The notes: generated from the sequence alone by a model not told the origin. A stretch of 31,449 nucleotides of DNA from DATGZX01 sp035296965 (GCA_035296965.1 DATGZX010000069.1:1-31449); one strand, 5' to 3'. Positions 7,633 to 16,261 are shown, counted from the first letter of the stretch. Program-made: numbers and translations.

Positions 7633-8295
7633 ATGCGCGCCCCCGAATCGACCTGCTGGACCGTGATCCGTGCCGCCGCCGCCGGCAGTCCCGCCGACCG
7701 CGAGGAACTGGCTCGTCGGTATCTACACATCGTCCGCGCGTACCTTGCCGCCCGCTGGCGCGGCTCGGCGCTGCGCGGTGACCTCGACGACGCCACGCAA
7801 GAGGTGTTCGTCGAATGCTTCCGCCAGGGCGGCGCGGTGGAGGCTGCGGGGACCGGCCGCGTGCCCAGTTTTCGGGCCTTCCTCTACGGGGTCATCCGCA
7901 ATGTCGCGCGCCGCTTCGAGAGCCGGCCTGTCTGCGCCGCTGGCCCGCCGCCCGATGTCGCGGCGGATGACGAAAGTCAATCCCGTCTCTTCGAGCGAAC
8001 CTGGGCGCAGGCGATCATGGCCGAGGCTGCCCAGTTGCAGCGGCAGCGCGCTGCCAAGCGCGGCACGGAGGCGGTCCAGCGCGTCGAATTGCTGCGGCTG
8101 CGCTTCGAGGAGAACCTGCCCATCCGGGCCATCGCCAGCCGTTGGGGCGTCGATGCAGCACGGCTGCACCATGCCTATGCCCTTGCCCGACAGGAGTTTA
8201 GGGCCGCTCTCCTGGAGGTCGTAGCCTTCCATCAGCCGGGCAGCACGGTAGAACTGGAACAGGAGGCGGCGGGCCTGCTAAAGGTGCTTTCCTGA
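7633..8295 (+). CDS. ECF-type RNA polymerase sigma factor
   Basis: 220 residues. The region-2-like block reads ELARRYLHIVRAYLAARWR then DLDDATQEVFVECFRQ, matching the DxxQExF core of sigma-2. Region 4 is a helix-turn-helix, LPIRAIASRWGVDAARLHHA, followed by ALARQEFRAALLEVV. A ~60-residue linker joins them. No membrane segment. AAGGAAG precedes the ATG. It lies 80 bp upstream of a receptor-like Ser/Thr kinase on the same strand, a pairing common in planctomycetes, where the kinase is thought to act instead of an anti-sigma factor (family knowledge; link here inferred). Confidence 0.88.
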   Translation: MRAPESTCWTVIRAAAAGSPADREELARRYLHIVRAYLAARWRGSALRGDLDDATQEVFVECFRQGGAVEAAGTGRVPSFRAFLYGVIRNVARRFESRPVCAAGPPPDVAADDESQSRLFERTWAQAIMAEAAQLQRQRAAKRGTEAVQRVELLRLRFEENLPIRAIASRWGVDAARLHHAYALARQEFRAALLEVVAFHQPGSTVELEQEAAGLLKVLS

Positions 8296-8375
8296 ATTTT
8301 TTCCATTTTTTCTGCGCGAAAACGGCCTCTGGCCTGATCCTGGAGTATCAGGCCCCGAAACTTGGAGATGAAGCC

Positions 8376-11309
8376 ATGAACGAACCACACGATCCCAACG
8401 TCACTGCCGACTTCCCCTCCGTCCCGGCTGACTCGCTCGATGCCGGTCTGGCGGCGGCCTTTGGCAAGCCGACCCCACCACGCTCCACCCTGGGCGACAT
8501 GCGGCCGGTGCTGCTCCGCGAGGCTCCGGGCGACAGCGCCCACATCGTGAAGCCGAATTCGGATGCGATGCCTCAGAAGTCGCAAACCGGCGACCGCTAC
8601 CAACTGACCGGCGAGATCGCCCGCGGCGGCATGGGCGCGGTGTTGCGCGGCCGCGACGTTGACCTGGGCCGCGACCTGGCAGTGAAAGTGCTGCTGGAGA
8701 AGTACGTGAACCGGCCCGAGGTGGCGCGGCGGTTCATCGAGGAAGCGCAGATCGGCGGGCAATTGCAGCACCCTGGCGTGGTGCCGGTCTACGACATCGG
8801 CCTCTTCGGCGATCGGCCGTTCTTCACCATGAAGCTGGTCAAGGGCAAGACGCTGGCGACGCTGTTAGGCGACCGCACCGACCCGGCCGCGGACCGTCCG
8901 CGCTTGCTGAGCATCGCGTTGCAGGTGTGCCAGACGCTGGCGTATGCCCACGCCAAGGGGGTGATTCACCGCGACCTGAAGCCGGCCAACGTCATGGTCG
9001 GCGCCTTCGGCGAAGTGCAAGTCATGGATTGGGGCCTGGCCAAGGTGCTGGCCGAGGGCGGCATCGCCGACGAGGAACGGGCGAGCCGGGCGCATGAAGT
9101 GCCCAAGGACGTGACCACCATCCGCACGGCCCGCAGCACCGGCTCGACGGGGACCTATGGCTCGGACACGGAAGCCGGTTCGCTGCTGGGGACACCGGCC
9201 TACATGCCGCCGGAGCAGGCCAACGGCGATGTGGCCCTGCTCGATCGCCGGGCCGATGTCTTCGGCCTTGGCGCGATCCTGTGCGAGATCCTGACCGGCA
9301 ACCCGCCGTATGTGGGGCGTTCCAGCGAAGAAGTCCGCCGCAAAGCCTGCAACGGCGATCTGGCCGACGCCCTGGCTCTGCTGGACGGCTGCGGGGCGGA
9401 TCAGGAACTCATCGTCTTGACCAAGGGGTGCCTCTCGCCGGAGGCCATCGACCGGCCGAAGGACGCGCAAGCCGTTACCGAGGCGTTGACGTCCTACCTG
9501 AACGGCGTGCAGGAGCGGCTCCGCCAGGCGGAACTGGCCGAGGCGGAGGCGAAAGCCAAAGCGGCGGAAGAAGCCAAGCGTCGCCGACTGACGCTGGCCC
9601 TCGCCGCAACGATGCTGCTCGCCCTGACGCTGGGCGGTGGCGGCTGGCTGTGGGTCAAGGCCGACCGGGATGCCCGCCAGGCCCAGGTAACACGCGACGT
9701 GAATGACGCCATGAAGAAGGCGACCGCCTTTCGCGAGCAGGCGAAGGCGGCCAACGTCGGCGCGGCCGGGTTTTTCGCCCAGGCGCGGGAGCAGGCTCAG
9801 CGGGCGCTGGCGCTGGTCGAGAACGGCCCGGCCGACGCGATGCTGGCGGCCCAGGTGCGGCAACTGCAAGCCGAACTGGACGAGGAGGAAAAGGACCGCA
9901 AACTGGTCGCGGCGCTCGACGAGGCCCGGCTGGCTCAGGCCGAGTTGAACACCGAGAAGAGCCATTTTGCCAGTGAGCGCGGCGTGCCGGTGTTCCGGGA
10001 AGCTTTCCGGGCGTACGGTCTCCCGGCGGGGGAGGGCGAACCGAAGGCCGCGGCAGAGCGGATCCGGCAGCGGCCGGCGGCGGTCCGCGAAGCGATCTTC
10101 GCCGTCCTGGACGAGTGGGACGAACTGGCGGGCAAGCGGGAGGTTGGGATCACCGAGCCACACCGGGAGTGGCTGCGGGCGGTGCTGGCGGCAGCCGAGC
10201 CGGAGGACGCCTGGGGCCGGCAGGTGCGGGCGGCCCGCGCGGAGAAGGACGACGCCAAGCGGCGAGCGGCGCTGGAGAAACTGGCCGCGTCGGCCGACGT
10301 CGGAAAGGTCCCGGCGCGGGCGCTGACCGGACTGGCCTGGCAACTCGACCCCGCACCACGAGTGGCGTTGTTGCGGCGGGCCCAGGCGCGCTACCCTGCC
10401 GACTTCTGGGTCAACGAAGAACTGGGCGTCACGCTTATGGTGGTGACGCCGCCGGAGTGGGACGAGGCGGTGCGGTTCCTGACGGCTGCGGCCGCCTTGC
10501 GCCCGGATAGCCCGGCAGTCGTTATGGGCCTGGGCGCTGCGCTGTTTCAAAAGGGCCAGTTGGACGAGGCAATCGCCTGCTGCAGGAAGGCCATCGACCT
10601 CGACCCGAAGATCGCCCTGGCCCACGCCGGCCTGGGCAAGGCGCTGTTCGACAAGGGCCAGGTGGACGAGGCCATCGCCTGCTACAAGAGGGCCATCGAA
10701 CTCGACCCGAACAACGCCGGTACTCACTCGAACCTAGAAGTCGCCCTGAGTCATCAGGGCAAGCTGGACGAAGCCATCGCCGAACATCGCACCGCGATCC
10801 GGCTCAAGCCCGACCTCGCCATTAGTCACTACAACCTCGGCGTCATCCTGAGGGACCAGGGCAAGCTCGGCGAGGCCATCGCCGAATACCGCACCGCGAT
10901 CCGGCTCAAGCCCGATTTCGCCGAAGCCCACAACAACCTGGCCGATCTGTTGGCGAACTGCCCTGATGCCAGGTTGCGTGATCCTGTCCTGGCCATTGCC
11001 GAAGCAAAGATCGCCCTGAAGTTGGATCCTAAATCGCGGGAGGCCTGGACCACGCTGGGCGAAGCCTACTGTAGCGCGGGCCAATGGAAAGAAGCGATCC
11101 CGGCGCTGGAGAAAGGGCTGCTTTTACGCAGGGGCGGTACGAGCGAGGACTTCTTCTTCCTCGCGATGGCCCACGGTCAGCTTGGCCACAAAGACGAGGC
11201 GCGGCAGTGGTACGAGAAGGGCGTCACCTGGATGGACAAGCACGCGCCCAAGGATACGAGCCTGCTCCGCTACCGGGCCCAGGCCGCGAAGGTGCTGGGA
11301 ATCAAGTGA
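8376..11309 (+). CDS. Membrane Ser/Thr protein kinase with TPR sensor region
   Basis: 977 residues. The kinase domain runs from ~75: glycine loop GEIARGGMGAVLRG, Lys104 in LAVKVLLE, catalytic Asp200 in VIHRDLKPANVM, metal Asp218 in VMDWGLAKVL (DWG instead of DFG), and GTPAYMPPEQ as activation end. An Ala/Lys/Glu-rich coiled stretch (~370-400) precedes one membrane helix at ~405-427 (LTLALAATMLLALTLGG). A long helical region and then at least five TPRs from ~705 to the end follow (KGQLDEAIACCRKAIDLDPK type). The TPR part would lie outside the cytoplasm if the topology is N-in. Probably acts with the upstream ECF factor. The end may be shifted relative to relatives; see the short frame at 11306. 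Confidence 0.92.
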   Translation: MNEPHDPNVTADFPSVPADSLDAGLAAAFGKPTPPRSTLGDMRPVLLREAPGDSAHIVKPNSDAMPQKSQTGDRYQLTGEIARGGMGAVLRGRDVDLGRDLAVKVLLEKYVNRPEVARRFIEEAQIGGQLQHPGVVPVYDIGLFGDRPFFTMKLVKGKTLATLLGDRTDPAADRPRLLSIALQVCQTLAYAHAKGVIHRDLKPANVMVGAFGEVQVMDWGLAKVLAEGGIADEERASRAHEVPKDVTTIRTARSTGSTGTYGSDTEAGSLLGTPAYMPPEQANGDVALLDRRADVFGLGAILCEILTGNPPYVGRSSEEVRRKACNGDLADALALLDGCGADQELIVLTKGCLSPEAIDRPKDAQAVTEALTSYLNGVQERLRQAELAEAEAKAKAAEEAKRRRLTLALAATMLLALTLGGGGWLWVKADRDARQAQVTRDVNDAMKKATAFREQAKAANVGAAGFFAQAREQAQRALALVENGPADAMLAAQVRQLQAELDEEEKDRKLVAALDEARLAQAELNTEKSHFASERGVPVFREAFRAYGLPAGEGEPKAAAERIRQRPAAVREAIFAVLDEWDELAGKREVGITEPHREWLRAVLAAAEPEDAWGRQVRAARAEKDDAKRRAALEKLAASADVGKVPARALTGLAWQLDPAPRVALLRRAQARYPADFWVNEELGVTLMVVTPPEWDEAVRFLTAAAALRPDSPAVVMGLGAALFQKGQLDEAIACCRKAIDLDPKIALAHAGLGKALFDKGQVDEAIACYKRAIELDPNNAGTHSNLEVALSHQGKLDEAIAEHRTAIRLKPDLAISHYNLGVILRDQGKLGEAIAEYRTAIRLKPDFAEAHNNLADLLANCPDARLRDPVLAIAEAKIALKLDPKSREAWTTLGEAYCSAGQWKEAIPALEKGLLLRRGGTSEDFFFLAMAHGQLGHKDEARQWYEKGVTWMDKHAPKDTSLLRYRAQAAKVLGIK

Positions 11310-11422
11310 AGCAACGCGAACCCGCCCTGGCCAAACTGCCGGAGCAGGAACAAAAGGCATGCACCCAGTTGTGGGCCGACGTGGCGGCGTTGTTGGAGAA
11401 GGCGGAGGAGAAGCTGAAATAA
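11306..11422 (+). pseudogene. Out-of-frame C-terminal tail of the kinase (or tiny coupled ORF)
   Basis: A GTG at 11306 overlaps the kinase stop (GTGA) and opens 38 codons in another frame: EPALAKLPEQEQKACTQLW, ending in a charged helix. The LAKLPxxExxACxxLWADV style is, to my recollection, the usual last ~40 residues of long planctomycete TPR proteins. A frameshift or internal deletion near the kinase end, leaving the old tail in another frame, is the simplest reading. Translational coupling to make a small separate peptide is the alternative. Confidence 0.5.
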
Positions 11423-11519
11423 CTGCGGCCAGCCGCCTAGCAGTGGACCCGTGCGCGCGTCGGTCCATATCGCCCGTGGTGTGTCGGCCCCTTGCTGCGT
11501 TTCGATCTCTCCGGCAGGG

Positions 11520-11987
11520 TCATCTCACATCGGGTTTGATCCTCAACAATTGGAGCGTCTTGTCGTCAACTTTGCCCTTGAAGTACTTGTCGAGCAGGCG
11601 GTGGAACACCGAACCCGCTGGCGAGACATGCGCGAAAAGGGTCGCGCAGGATCGCAGTTTCATGTCGTCGGGAGAGCCAAATATGTCATGCGCCGATCGC
11701 CCCTCGATGCCCAACGCCACCTCAACACACTCCAGCAACCGGGGACCGAGCACGGGGTGGTTCAGGTATGCCTTGGCCTCCGCGAGGCTCTTGATCGCGT
11801 ATCGCCGGGAGGTGGAACTGAACCCCAGTCCCTCGAATTGCGGGAAAACGTACCACATCCAGTGTGAATACTTCCGCCCGCTCCTGATCTCGGCAATCGC
11901 CTGCTCGTAGTTGCTTTCCTGCGCCTTTACGAATCGGCTCAGGTCATATGGGTCGTTCATGCCGGCGGGTTCGTTCGGGTCGGCCAT
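11520..11987 (-). CDS. DUF1810 family protein
   Basis: 155 residues from the ATG at 11987, chosen for GGAGGT close upstream. Visible family blocks: NDPYDLSRFVKAQESNYE, then EIRSGRKYSHWMWYVFPQ, LAEAKAYLNHPVLGPRL and GSPDDMKLRSCATLFA. The length fits the family, a small all-helical domain related in fold to calpastatin-like proteins; function unknown. It is convergent with the kinase gene and stands alone. Confidence 0.9.
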   Translation of the reverse strand: MADPNEPAGMNDPYDLSRFVKAQESNYEQAIAEIRSGRKYSHWMWYVFPQFEGLGFSSTSRRYAIKSLAEAKAYLNHPVLGPRLLECVEVALGIEGRSAHDIFGSPDDMKLRSCATLFAHVSPAGSVFHRLLDKYFKGKVDDKTLQLLRIKPDVR

Positions 11988-12042
11988 ACAAACCTCCAAC
12001 ACAATTCATGTCAAACTCAAGGCCGGAAAGGAGTCGTGAGTC

Positions 12043-12231
12043 TTAATTCTTGATCAGCTTTAGTTTCCCCTTCACCGGGCGACCGCGCGGTCTCAGGGTC
12101 GATTCTAACCCCAGCAGCTTCGCCGTGCGCTCTTGCCAGGCGGGTGCTCCAAAACGGGCAGCCGCGTTGCAACGACCGCCGCGTCGCTTCCAGTTCTCCC
12201 TGACTTTCGACGCCTGGTCCGAGTTGAACAA
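12043..12231 (-). CDS. Small basic hypothetical protein
   Basis: 62 residues starting at a TTG (12231); no ATG is available in frame. The sequence is strongly basic, with SKVRENWKRRGGRCNAAARF, then ERTAKLLGLE and a tail RPRGRPVKGKLKLIK. It could be a small nucleic-acid-binding protein or a fragment of one. No recognised family. The AACAGAGAG dyad upstream sits where its leader would be. Confidence 0.35.
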   Translation of the reverse strand: MFNSDQASKVRENWKRRGGRCNAAARFGAPAWQERTAKLLGLESTLRPRGRPVKGKLKLIKN

Positions 12232-12245
12232 GAGGCAACGGAGGA

Positions 12246-12275
12246 AACAGAGAGTGTCCCTCTGTGCTCTCTGTT
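12246..12275. repeat. Perfect 9-bp inverted repeat
   Basis: AACAGAGAG and CTCTCTGTT separated by 12 nt. It lies ~90 bp beyond the S9 peptidase stop on its strand, so it may fold at that transcript's end, but no T-run follows. Confidence 0.5.
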
Positions 12276-12362
12276 ATTTCCTGTTTGGACGGGAATCCGA
12301 ACTCCGGCTGGCGCAGATGGAGTCTCTACGCTGGTAGTGTCAAGACGCCGCATCCTCAGCCG

Positions 12363-14438
12363 CTATTTTGCCGTCTCCTTGCCAAGGATGTAACGATCAA
12401 ACCACGCCAGATCCCACGTCATCTTGGCCTTCCGGTCGCTGTACCTGCCCAGGCCGTGCGGCTCGTCTGGGTAAACGATCAGTTGCGTCGGCACCTTGAG
12501 GTACTCCCTCAGCGCGCGGTAAAGCATCCTGCTGTTTCCTGCCGGGCAGCGCTCGTCCTGGGCGCCGACGTGGAAGATGGTGGGAGTGCGGACCTTGTCG
12601 AATGTGAACACCGGGGATGCCCGGCGGTATTCCTCGGCCTGGTTCCAGGGAAAACCCTTCACGAACGCCATCGCATAGGCAGGTTCATCGTTCGTACCCC
12701 ACTCCAGGGCAATGTCCGCGATGCCGGCGCCGCTACTGGCTGCCTTGAAGCGGTTGGTCTTCGCGATCAGGCAATTCGTCAGATAGCCGCCGTTGCTCCA
12801 CCCGGTCACACCCAAGCGCTCCGGGTCGGCGATCTTCCTTTCTATCAGGGCATCTACGCCCTTGAGGATGTCTTCCACCTCGATGTCGTTCTCGCGGCCA
12901 ATCAGGTCCGTGAGGAACTGGTCGCCGTAGCCCGTGGACCCGCGGTAATTGGGGCTAAGCACTGCATATCCCCGCGCAGGAAGAAGCACATGGCCGAAGT
13001 AGGTGAAGAGAAGTTGGTAGTTCCATGCAGAAGTGGGGCCGCCATGCACGTACACAACCAGAGGCAGCGGCTGGCCGGGCTTCGCGTCTGCGGGCAACTC
13101 CAGGATGCCCTCGACACTGCTGCCGTTCGCCCCCGGCCACGACACCACGGAGATTTGCGGGATCTTCCAGGTCTCGACTTGAGGATTCACATGGGTGAGC
13201 TGCCGCCGCTTGCCTTGCTGGTCGATGAGGTAGAGATCGGGAGTATGGCGGGGGTCGCCCAGGATGACTGCCGCATGCTCGCCCGACGCATCCAAACTGA
13301 ACGAGTCGATCGCGACGTCGCCCGGAGTAAGGCAGTGGTACTCCGGAACCTTGCCAGCCTTAACCCCCGCAGCGCAATAAATCCTTACGCGGGCCTTGTC
13401 CTCGCCAAGGAAGCAGAGGTCGGACGAGCCTCGCCACTTCATCTGCAAGGGCCCGTCCACGCCGGCATGCAACGAAACGCCCTCGGGGCGTGCCAGCCTG
13501 GCGATCGCTGGTTGATCTCCATTCCATTGAGCCACGATGATCTCACTGGGGTAGCCGTCAAAAGCAATGACAAACGCCAGAGACTTGCCGTCCGCTGCCC
13601 AGGCCAGCGAATTCAGCCGGCCATACTTGGAGGGCGCTTGCGCTCGCCATAGCTCGTCCGGCAGGGTCTGCACGGCGCCGCTGGCCGTTTCGACGATTTG
13701 AATGTCAGAGTGCCCTTCGTAACTGACGACCTTGTCCTCGGGAGCCGTGACCAGCGCAAGACGGCGGCCGCGCGACGAGACCGCCAGCTCGGCGACGGCC
13801 CGCTTGAGTTCTGCCACCTTCGTCGTCCGCGAAGTTTGCAGCTCCAGCTTGCTTAGCTGCGTAAGGACGGTTGGGCCGTGGCCGTACTGCAAACCGCCGA
13901 ATTGCTTGTGCAGCGCTGCCCACTCGCCGTCCGTTTCCTGCTTCACGGTCGTGTAGTAAACGGTATTTCCATCAGCAGTGAAATCGAACAAATTGATGCC
14001 GCCTGGCACGCGGGTGAGCGCCGCGGGTTCTCCTCCTTCGACACCAATCAGCCAGATCTGCGTTGTGCCATCGTAAGGAGGTCCGTTGGCGTCCGGACGC
14101 TTGTAGTTCCCGGCGAAGTAAATGTGCCTGCCGTTGGGGCTCCAGTGTGGGCTGCGGCCCGTCATTCGCTCGGTTGTCAGCTTGGTGACGGTCCCCGTCG
14201 CGGTCTTTACGAGCCAGAGATCGCCCTTGCGACTGTTGCTGGCAGATTGCCAGCGCGCCAGACCGTAGACGGCCGCGTCACCCGCGGGCGCGAGTGCCTC
14301 CTCCGTGAGATAAGCCAGCGTGAAATAGTCATCGACTGTGACAGCGTGTGTGCGCGCTGCTTCGCCGGCTTGCAAGGCGACCGACGGCAGCAAGATGCTG
14401 AGAGCGACTCCAAACTGCAGCACTGCTTGGCGTTTCAT
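12363..14438 (-). CDS. Secreted S9 family peptidase (acylaminoacyl/dipeptidyl peptidase type)
   Basis: 691 residues from the ATG at 14438, preceded by AGGAGA; the upstream extension in frame has no ribosome site. The N-terminus KRQAVLQFGVALSILLPSVA is a signal peptide. Residues ~35-400 form a beta-propeller with PD40-type units such as SPHWSPNGRHIYFAGN. The C-terminal alpha/beta hydrolase has the full triad: Ser548 in GWSNGGY, Asp628 in GAQDERCP and His661 in EPHGLG. VYVHGGPTSAW is the oxyanion segment. This is the S9C-like prolyl-oligopeptidase group, which trims peptides. Likely periplasmic. No operon partners. Confidence 0.9.
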   Translation of the reverse strand: MKRQAVLQFGVALSILLPSVALQAGEAARTHAVTVDDYFTLAYLTEEALAPAGDAAVYGLARWQSASNSRKGDLWLVKTATGTVTKLTTERMTGRSPHWSPNGRHIYFAGNYKRPDANGPPYDGTTQIWLIGVEGGEPAALTRVPGGINLFDFTADGNTVYYTTVKQETDGEWAALHKQFGGLQYGHGPTVLTQLSKLELQTSRTTKVAELKRAVAELAVSSRGRRLALVTAPEDKVVSYEGHSDIQIVETASGAVQTLPDELWRAQAPSKYGRLNSLAWAADGKSLAFVIAFDGYPSEIIVAQWNGDQPAIARLARPEGVSLHAGVDGPLQMKWRGSSDLCFLGEDKARVRIYCAAGVKAGKVPEYHCLTPGDVAIDSFSLDASGEHAAVILGDPRHTPDLYLIDQQGKRRQLTHVNPQVETWKIPQISVVSWPGANGSSVEGILELPADAKPGQPLPLVVYVHGGPTSAWNYQLLFTYFGHVLLPARGYAVLSPNYRGSTGYGDQFLTDLIGRENDIEVEDILKGVDALIERKIADPERLGVTGWSNGGYLTNCLIAKTNRFKAASSGAGIADIALEWGTNDEPAYAMAFVKGFPWNQAEEYRRASPVFTFDKVRTPTIFHVGAQDERCPAGNSRMLYRALREYLKVPTQLIVYPDEPHGLGRYSDRKAKMTWDLAWFDRYILGKETAK

Positions 14439-14759
14439 GCTATGTCTCCTGATGCGGGCGTAGCGCGGAGGCTTATCCCGTCTGCGCTGGGGATCAACCA
14501 GCCAAACAATGGTAAATAAATAGGGATCTTCTTGATCGCGGAAAGGGCTCAGAAAGGAGCAAAGCAAAGGTCCGGCAGTCTTCGTTCGTCAGATTGAATC
14601 AACAGGGCGGTGCGGCCGTTTTCATTCGGCACCAAGTGCAATTCGGCTCCGAACCCCAGCTTGAGGACCTAGCAGGCAATCGCCCCCTGGCGGCAATGGC
14701 CGGAGGCTGGGCTGAGAAACGAGAGAGGCAGCGCTCGACCTGCACAAGCCTATTGGCGT
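14439..14759. other. Intergenic region without a supported gene
   Basis: Upstream of the S9 peptidase gene. Frames on both strands (14594 plus, 14599 minus) lack ribosome sites and look like chance openings in GC-rich DNA. The S9 promoter should lie here but was not recognised. Confidence 0.4.
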
Positions 14760-14990
14760 TCAGTTCCAGACACCTGCTAGATCGCATTCGCACAGCGAAG
14801 GCGTCAAATCAGCCTGCGCCTGGGCGAATGCCAGCTCATAGACAGATTGCTGCCATAAAAGCTCGGCATCGCTTAGCCCGCGCAGCAGAACTGCGGGGTA
14901 GGCCGCGAAGGTATTGGCTGTAATTGCCGGCATGGGCGGACGGGGCAGCGGGTAGGATTCCACGAGTTTACTCAACCGGTGATGATTCAC
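14760..14990 (-). CDS. Small hypothetical protein
   Basis: 76 residues from a GTG at 14990 with AAAGGA about 8 nt upstream. It begins MNHHRLSKLVESYPLPRPP and ends LTPSLCECDLAGVWN, with the middle AELLWQQSVYELAFAQAQA strongly helical. I recall similar short planctomycete proteins ending -RDLxxVWN but no function. It is divergent from the Cys/Met-rich gene to the right. Confidence 0.5.
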   Translation of the reverse strand: MNHHRLSKLVESYPLPRPPMPAITANTFAAYPAVLLRGLSDAELLWQQSVYELAFAQAQADLTPSLCECDLAGVWN

Positions 14991-15129
14991 GGCGGGGTCC
15001 TTTCGTCTCGGTTCCGAACGAGAGAGAGGTTTTCTCCCGTTACAACACTAGGTTAATCGACTTGGTGACGGGCGGGGTTGAGTCATAAGGATTCTTCGGA
15101 AAAATAACTGCCCACTCCCCGTAAATTCG

Positions 15130-15158
15130 TTGCACGCCTTAAATTCCTTCGCTATAAT
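15130..15158 (+). promoter_or_regulatory. Near-consensus housekeeping (sigma-70) promoter
   Basis: TTGCAC (15130-15135), a 17-nt spacer and TATAAT (15153-15158). It would drive the Cys/Met-rich gene with a leader of about 90 nt. The strongest promoter-like element I see in the window. Confidence 0.7.
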
Positions 15159-15253
15159 CACCGGCCATCCAAGGATACCTGATGGTCGGGTATCGGATTT
15201 CCTCTCCACCGTATCGGGCCGCGGAAAAATCCGGCCCTCCGAAGGAGTTCGGC

Positions 15254-15727
15254 ATGTCGAGCGTCATGATGGAACGATCAGGGATGGCAATGCAAGGCAT
15301 GAGCATGGGCGGGATGACTGCGCCCGTGGGAGCGCCGACGGGAATGCCGGCGGTCACCAACTGGATGATGGTGCCGCGCTGCACGCTGAAGATCGAAGAG
15401 TGCACAGGCGGCATGAAGATCACCTGCTCCACCTCCGACAAGATGGCCTGCAGCATGATGCAGAACCTGTGCACCATGTTGGCCGGCGGCATGTGCAGCT
15501 GCTGCATGATGATGAACGGCATGATGGTCTGCTGCTGCAACCTGACCATGGGCATGTTCAAGTGCGAGATGACCAAGGACGGCGTTTGCATCACGTGCAC
15601 CAGCGGCGACCCCAAGTGCTGTGAAATGATCAAGGCCTGCTGCGAGTGCATGGCTTGCATGCTCAAGGACGGCTGCACCTGTTGTGTGATGATGAACAAT
15701 ACCCCGGTCTGCTGCGGTTGCTGCTAA
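15254..15727 (+). CDS. Cys/Met-rich protein, probable metal binder of unknown function
   Basis: 157 residues from the ATG at 15254, chosen because GAAGGAG stands ~7 nt upstream. I count 30 Met and 27 Cys, so over a third of the chain is sulfur-bearing. Residues 1-40 are Met/Gly-rich (SGMAMQGMSMGGM). The rest has many CC, CxC and CCC clusters (MCSCCMMM, VCCCNLTMGMFKCEM, ending PVCCGCC) with regular spacing that suggests repeats of one folding unit. No signal peptide or enzyme motif. Such composition would suit binding soft metals such as Cu(I), Ag, Zn or Cd, or a cross-linked structural protein; neither is shown. I recall relatives in planctomycetes annotated only as hypothetical. Own promoter at 15130-15158; no metal transporter or regulator adjacent. 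Confidence 0.85.
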   Translation: MSSVMMERSGMAMQGMSMGGMTAPVGAPTGMPAVTNWMMVPRCTLKIEECTGGMKITCSTSDKMACSMMQNLCTMLAGGMCSCCMMMNGMMVCCCNLTMGMFKCEMTKDGVCITCTSGDPKCCEMIKACCECMACMLKDGCTCCVMMNNTPVCCGCC

Positions 15728-15879
15728 TCACGCGCTGTCAGCGATTCTGGGGAACGCCAGGCGAACTTGAGAAATCATTGCCTGTTTAGCTTAGCGATGC
15801 TCGTGTCACTCTTGCGGGCTGATTGGATAGTACCGCACGAGGGTCGAGGGCCGCTTTTCTAAGCGTGGTTCGGGGGGTG

Positions 15880-15969
15880 CCTCTGCCTGCAAAAGGCAGA
15901 GGATCATCCGAAGCCGTTATTTGTGCGCGCCGCTCGGCATGCGGCGCGAGTTGGCTGCCGCGGATGATC
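15880..15969. other. Cluster of nested inverted repeats (candidate structured RNA or terminator)
   Basis: Three perfect stems overlap or nest: CCTCTGCCT-GCAAA-AGGCAGAGG (15880-15902), then an outer GATCATCCG (15902-15910) pairing CGGATGATC (15961-15969), enclosing CGCGCCGC-TCGGCAT-GCGGCGCG (15926-15948). It lies between the Cys/Met-rich gene and tRNA-Leu, with no ORF. It may end the upstream transcript, but no T-run was seen. Confidence 0.4.
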
Positions 15970-16110
15970 TTTCGCGCCCCTGGATTGGCCATGAATGGCG
16001 CCATGTGCAGCAGCGCCTTGACGGAACCGGCAGCGCAGCACTAAAAAGGAACTGGAAGACGGCGCATCGAGTCGAGCTGTCTAGCGGTGCCCCTGCAAAA
16101 GCGATCCGTT

Positions 16111-16195
16111 GCCGAAGTGGCGGAACTGGCAGACGCGCCAGGTTCAGGACCTGGTACCCGTTAAGGGTGTGGAGGTTCGAGTCCTCTCTTCGGCA
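16111..16195 (+). tRNA. tRNA-Leu (anticodon CAG)
   Basis: Acceptor GCCGAAG pairs CTTCGGC with discriminator A. Anticodon stem CCAGG-TTCAGGA-CCTGG gives anticodon CAG at 16145-16147. A class II variable arm follows (GTACCCGTTAAGGGTGTG), then the T arm GGAGG-TTCGAGT-CCTCT. CCA is not encoded. It is followed directly by a tyrosine recombinase gene, so its 3' end is the probable attachment site of the island. Confidence 0.96.
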
Positions 16196-16261
16196 ATCCT
16201 TTCAGGATAAGCACTTACGGAAAATCGTCGGTGCCGCACTTGCATCACCTAAGAACTTAAT

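Noticed and set aside
8865..10727. 620-codon open frame antisense to the kinase
   Set aside because: Shadow of the GC-rich kinase codons; no ribosome site, Arg/Gly/Pro-rich translation without any family pattern.
12264..13652. 462-codon plus-strand frame over the S9 peptidase
   Set aside because: Opposite strand of a complete, motif-rich peptidase gene.
15139..15699. 186-codon Met-rich open frame antisense to the Cys/Met gene
   Set aside because: Arises because Met codons (ATG) and CAT complement each other in this biased gene; no ribosome site, while the plus strand has promoter and Shine-Dalgarno.
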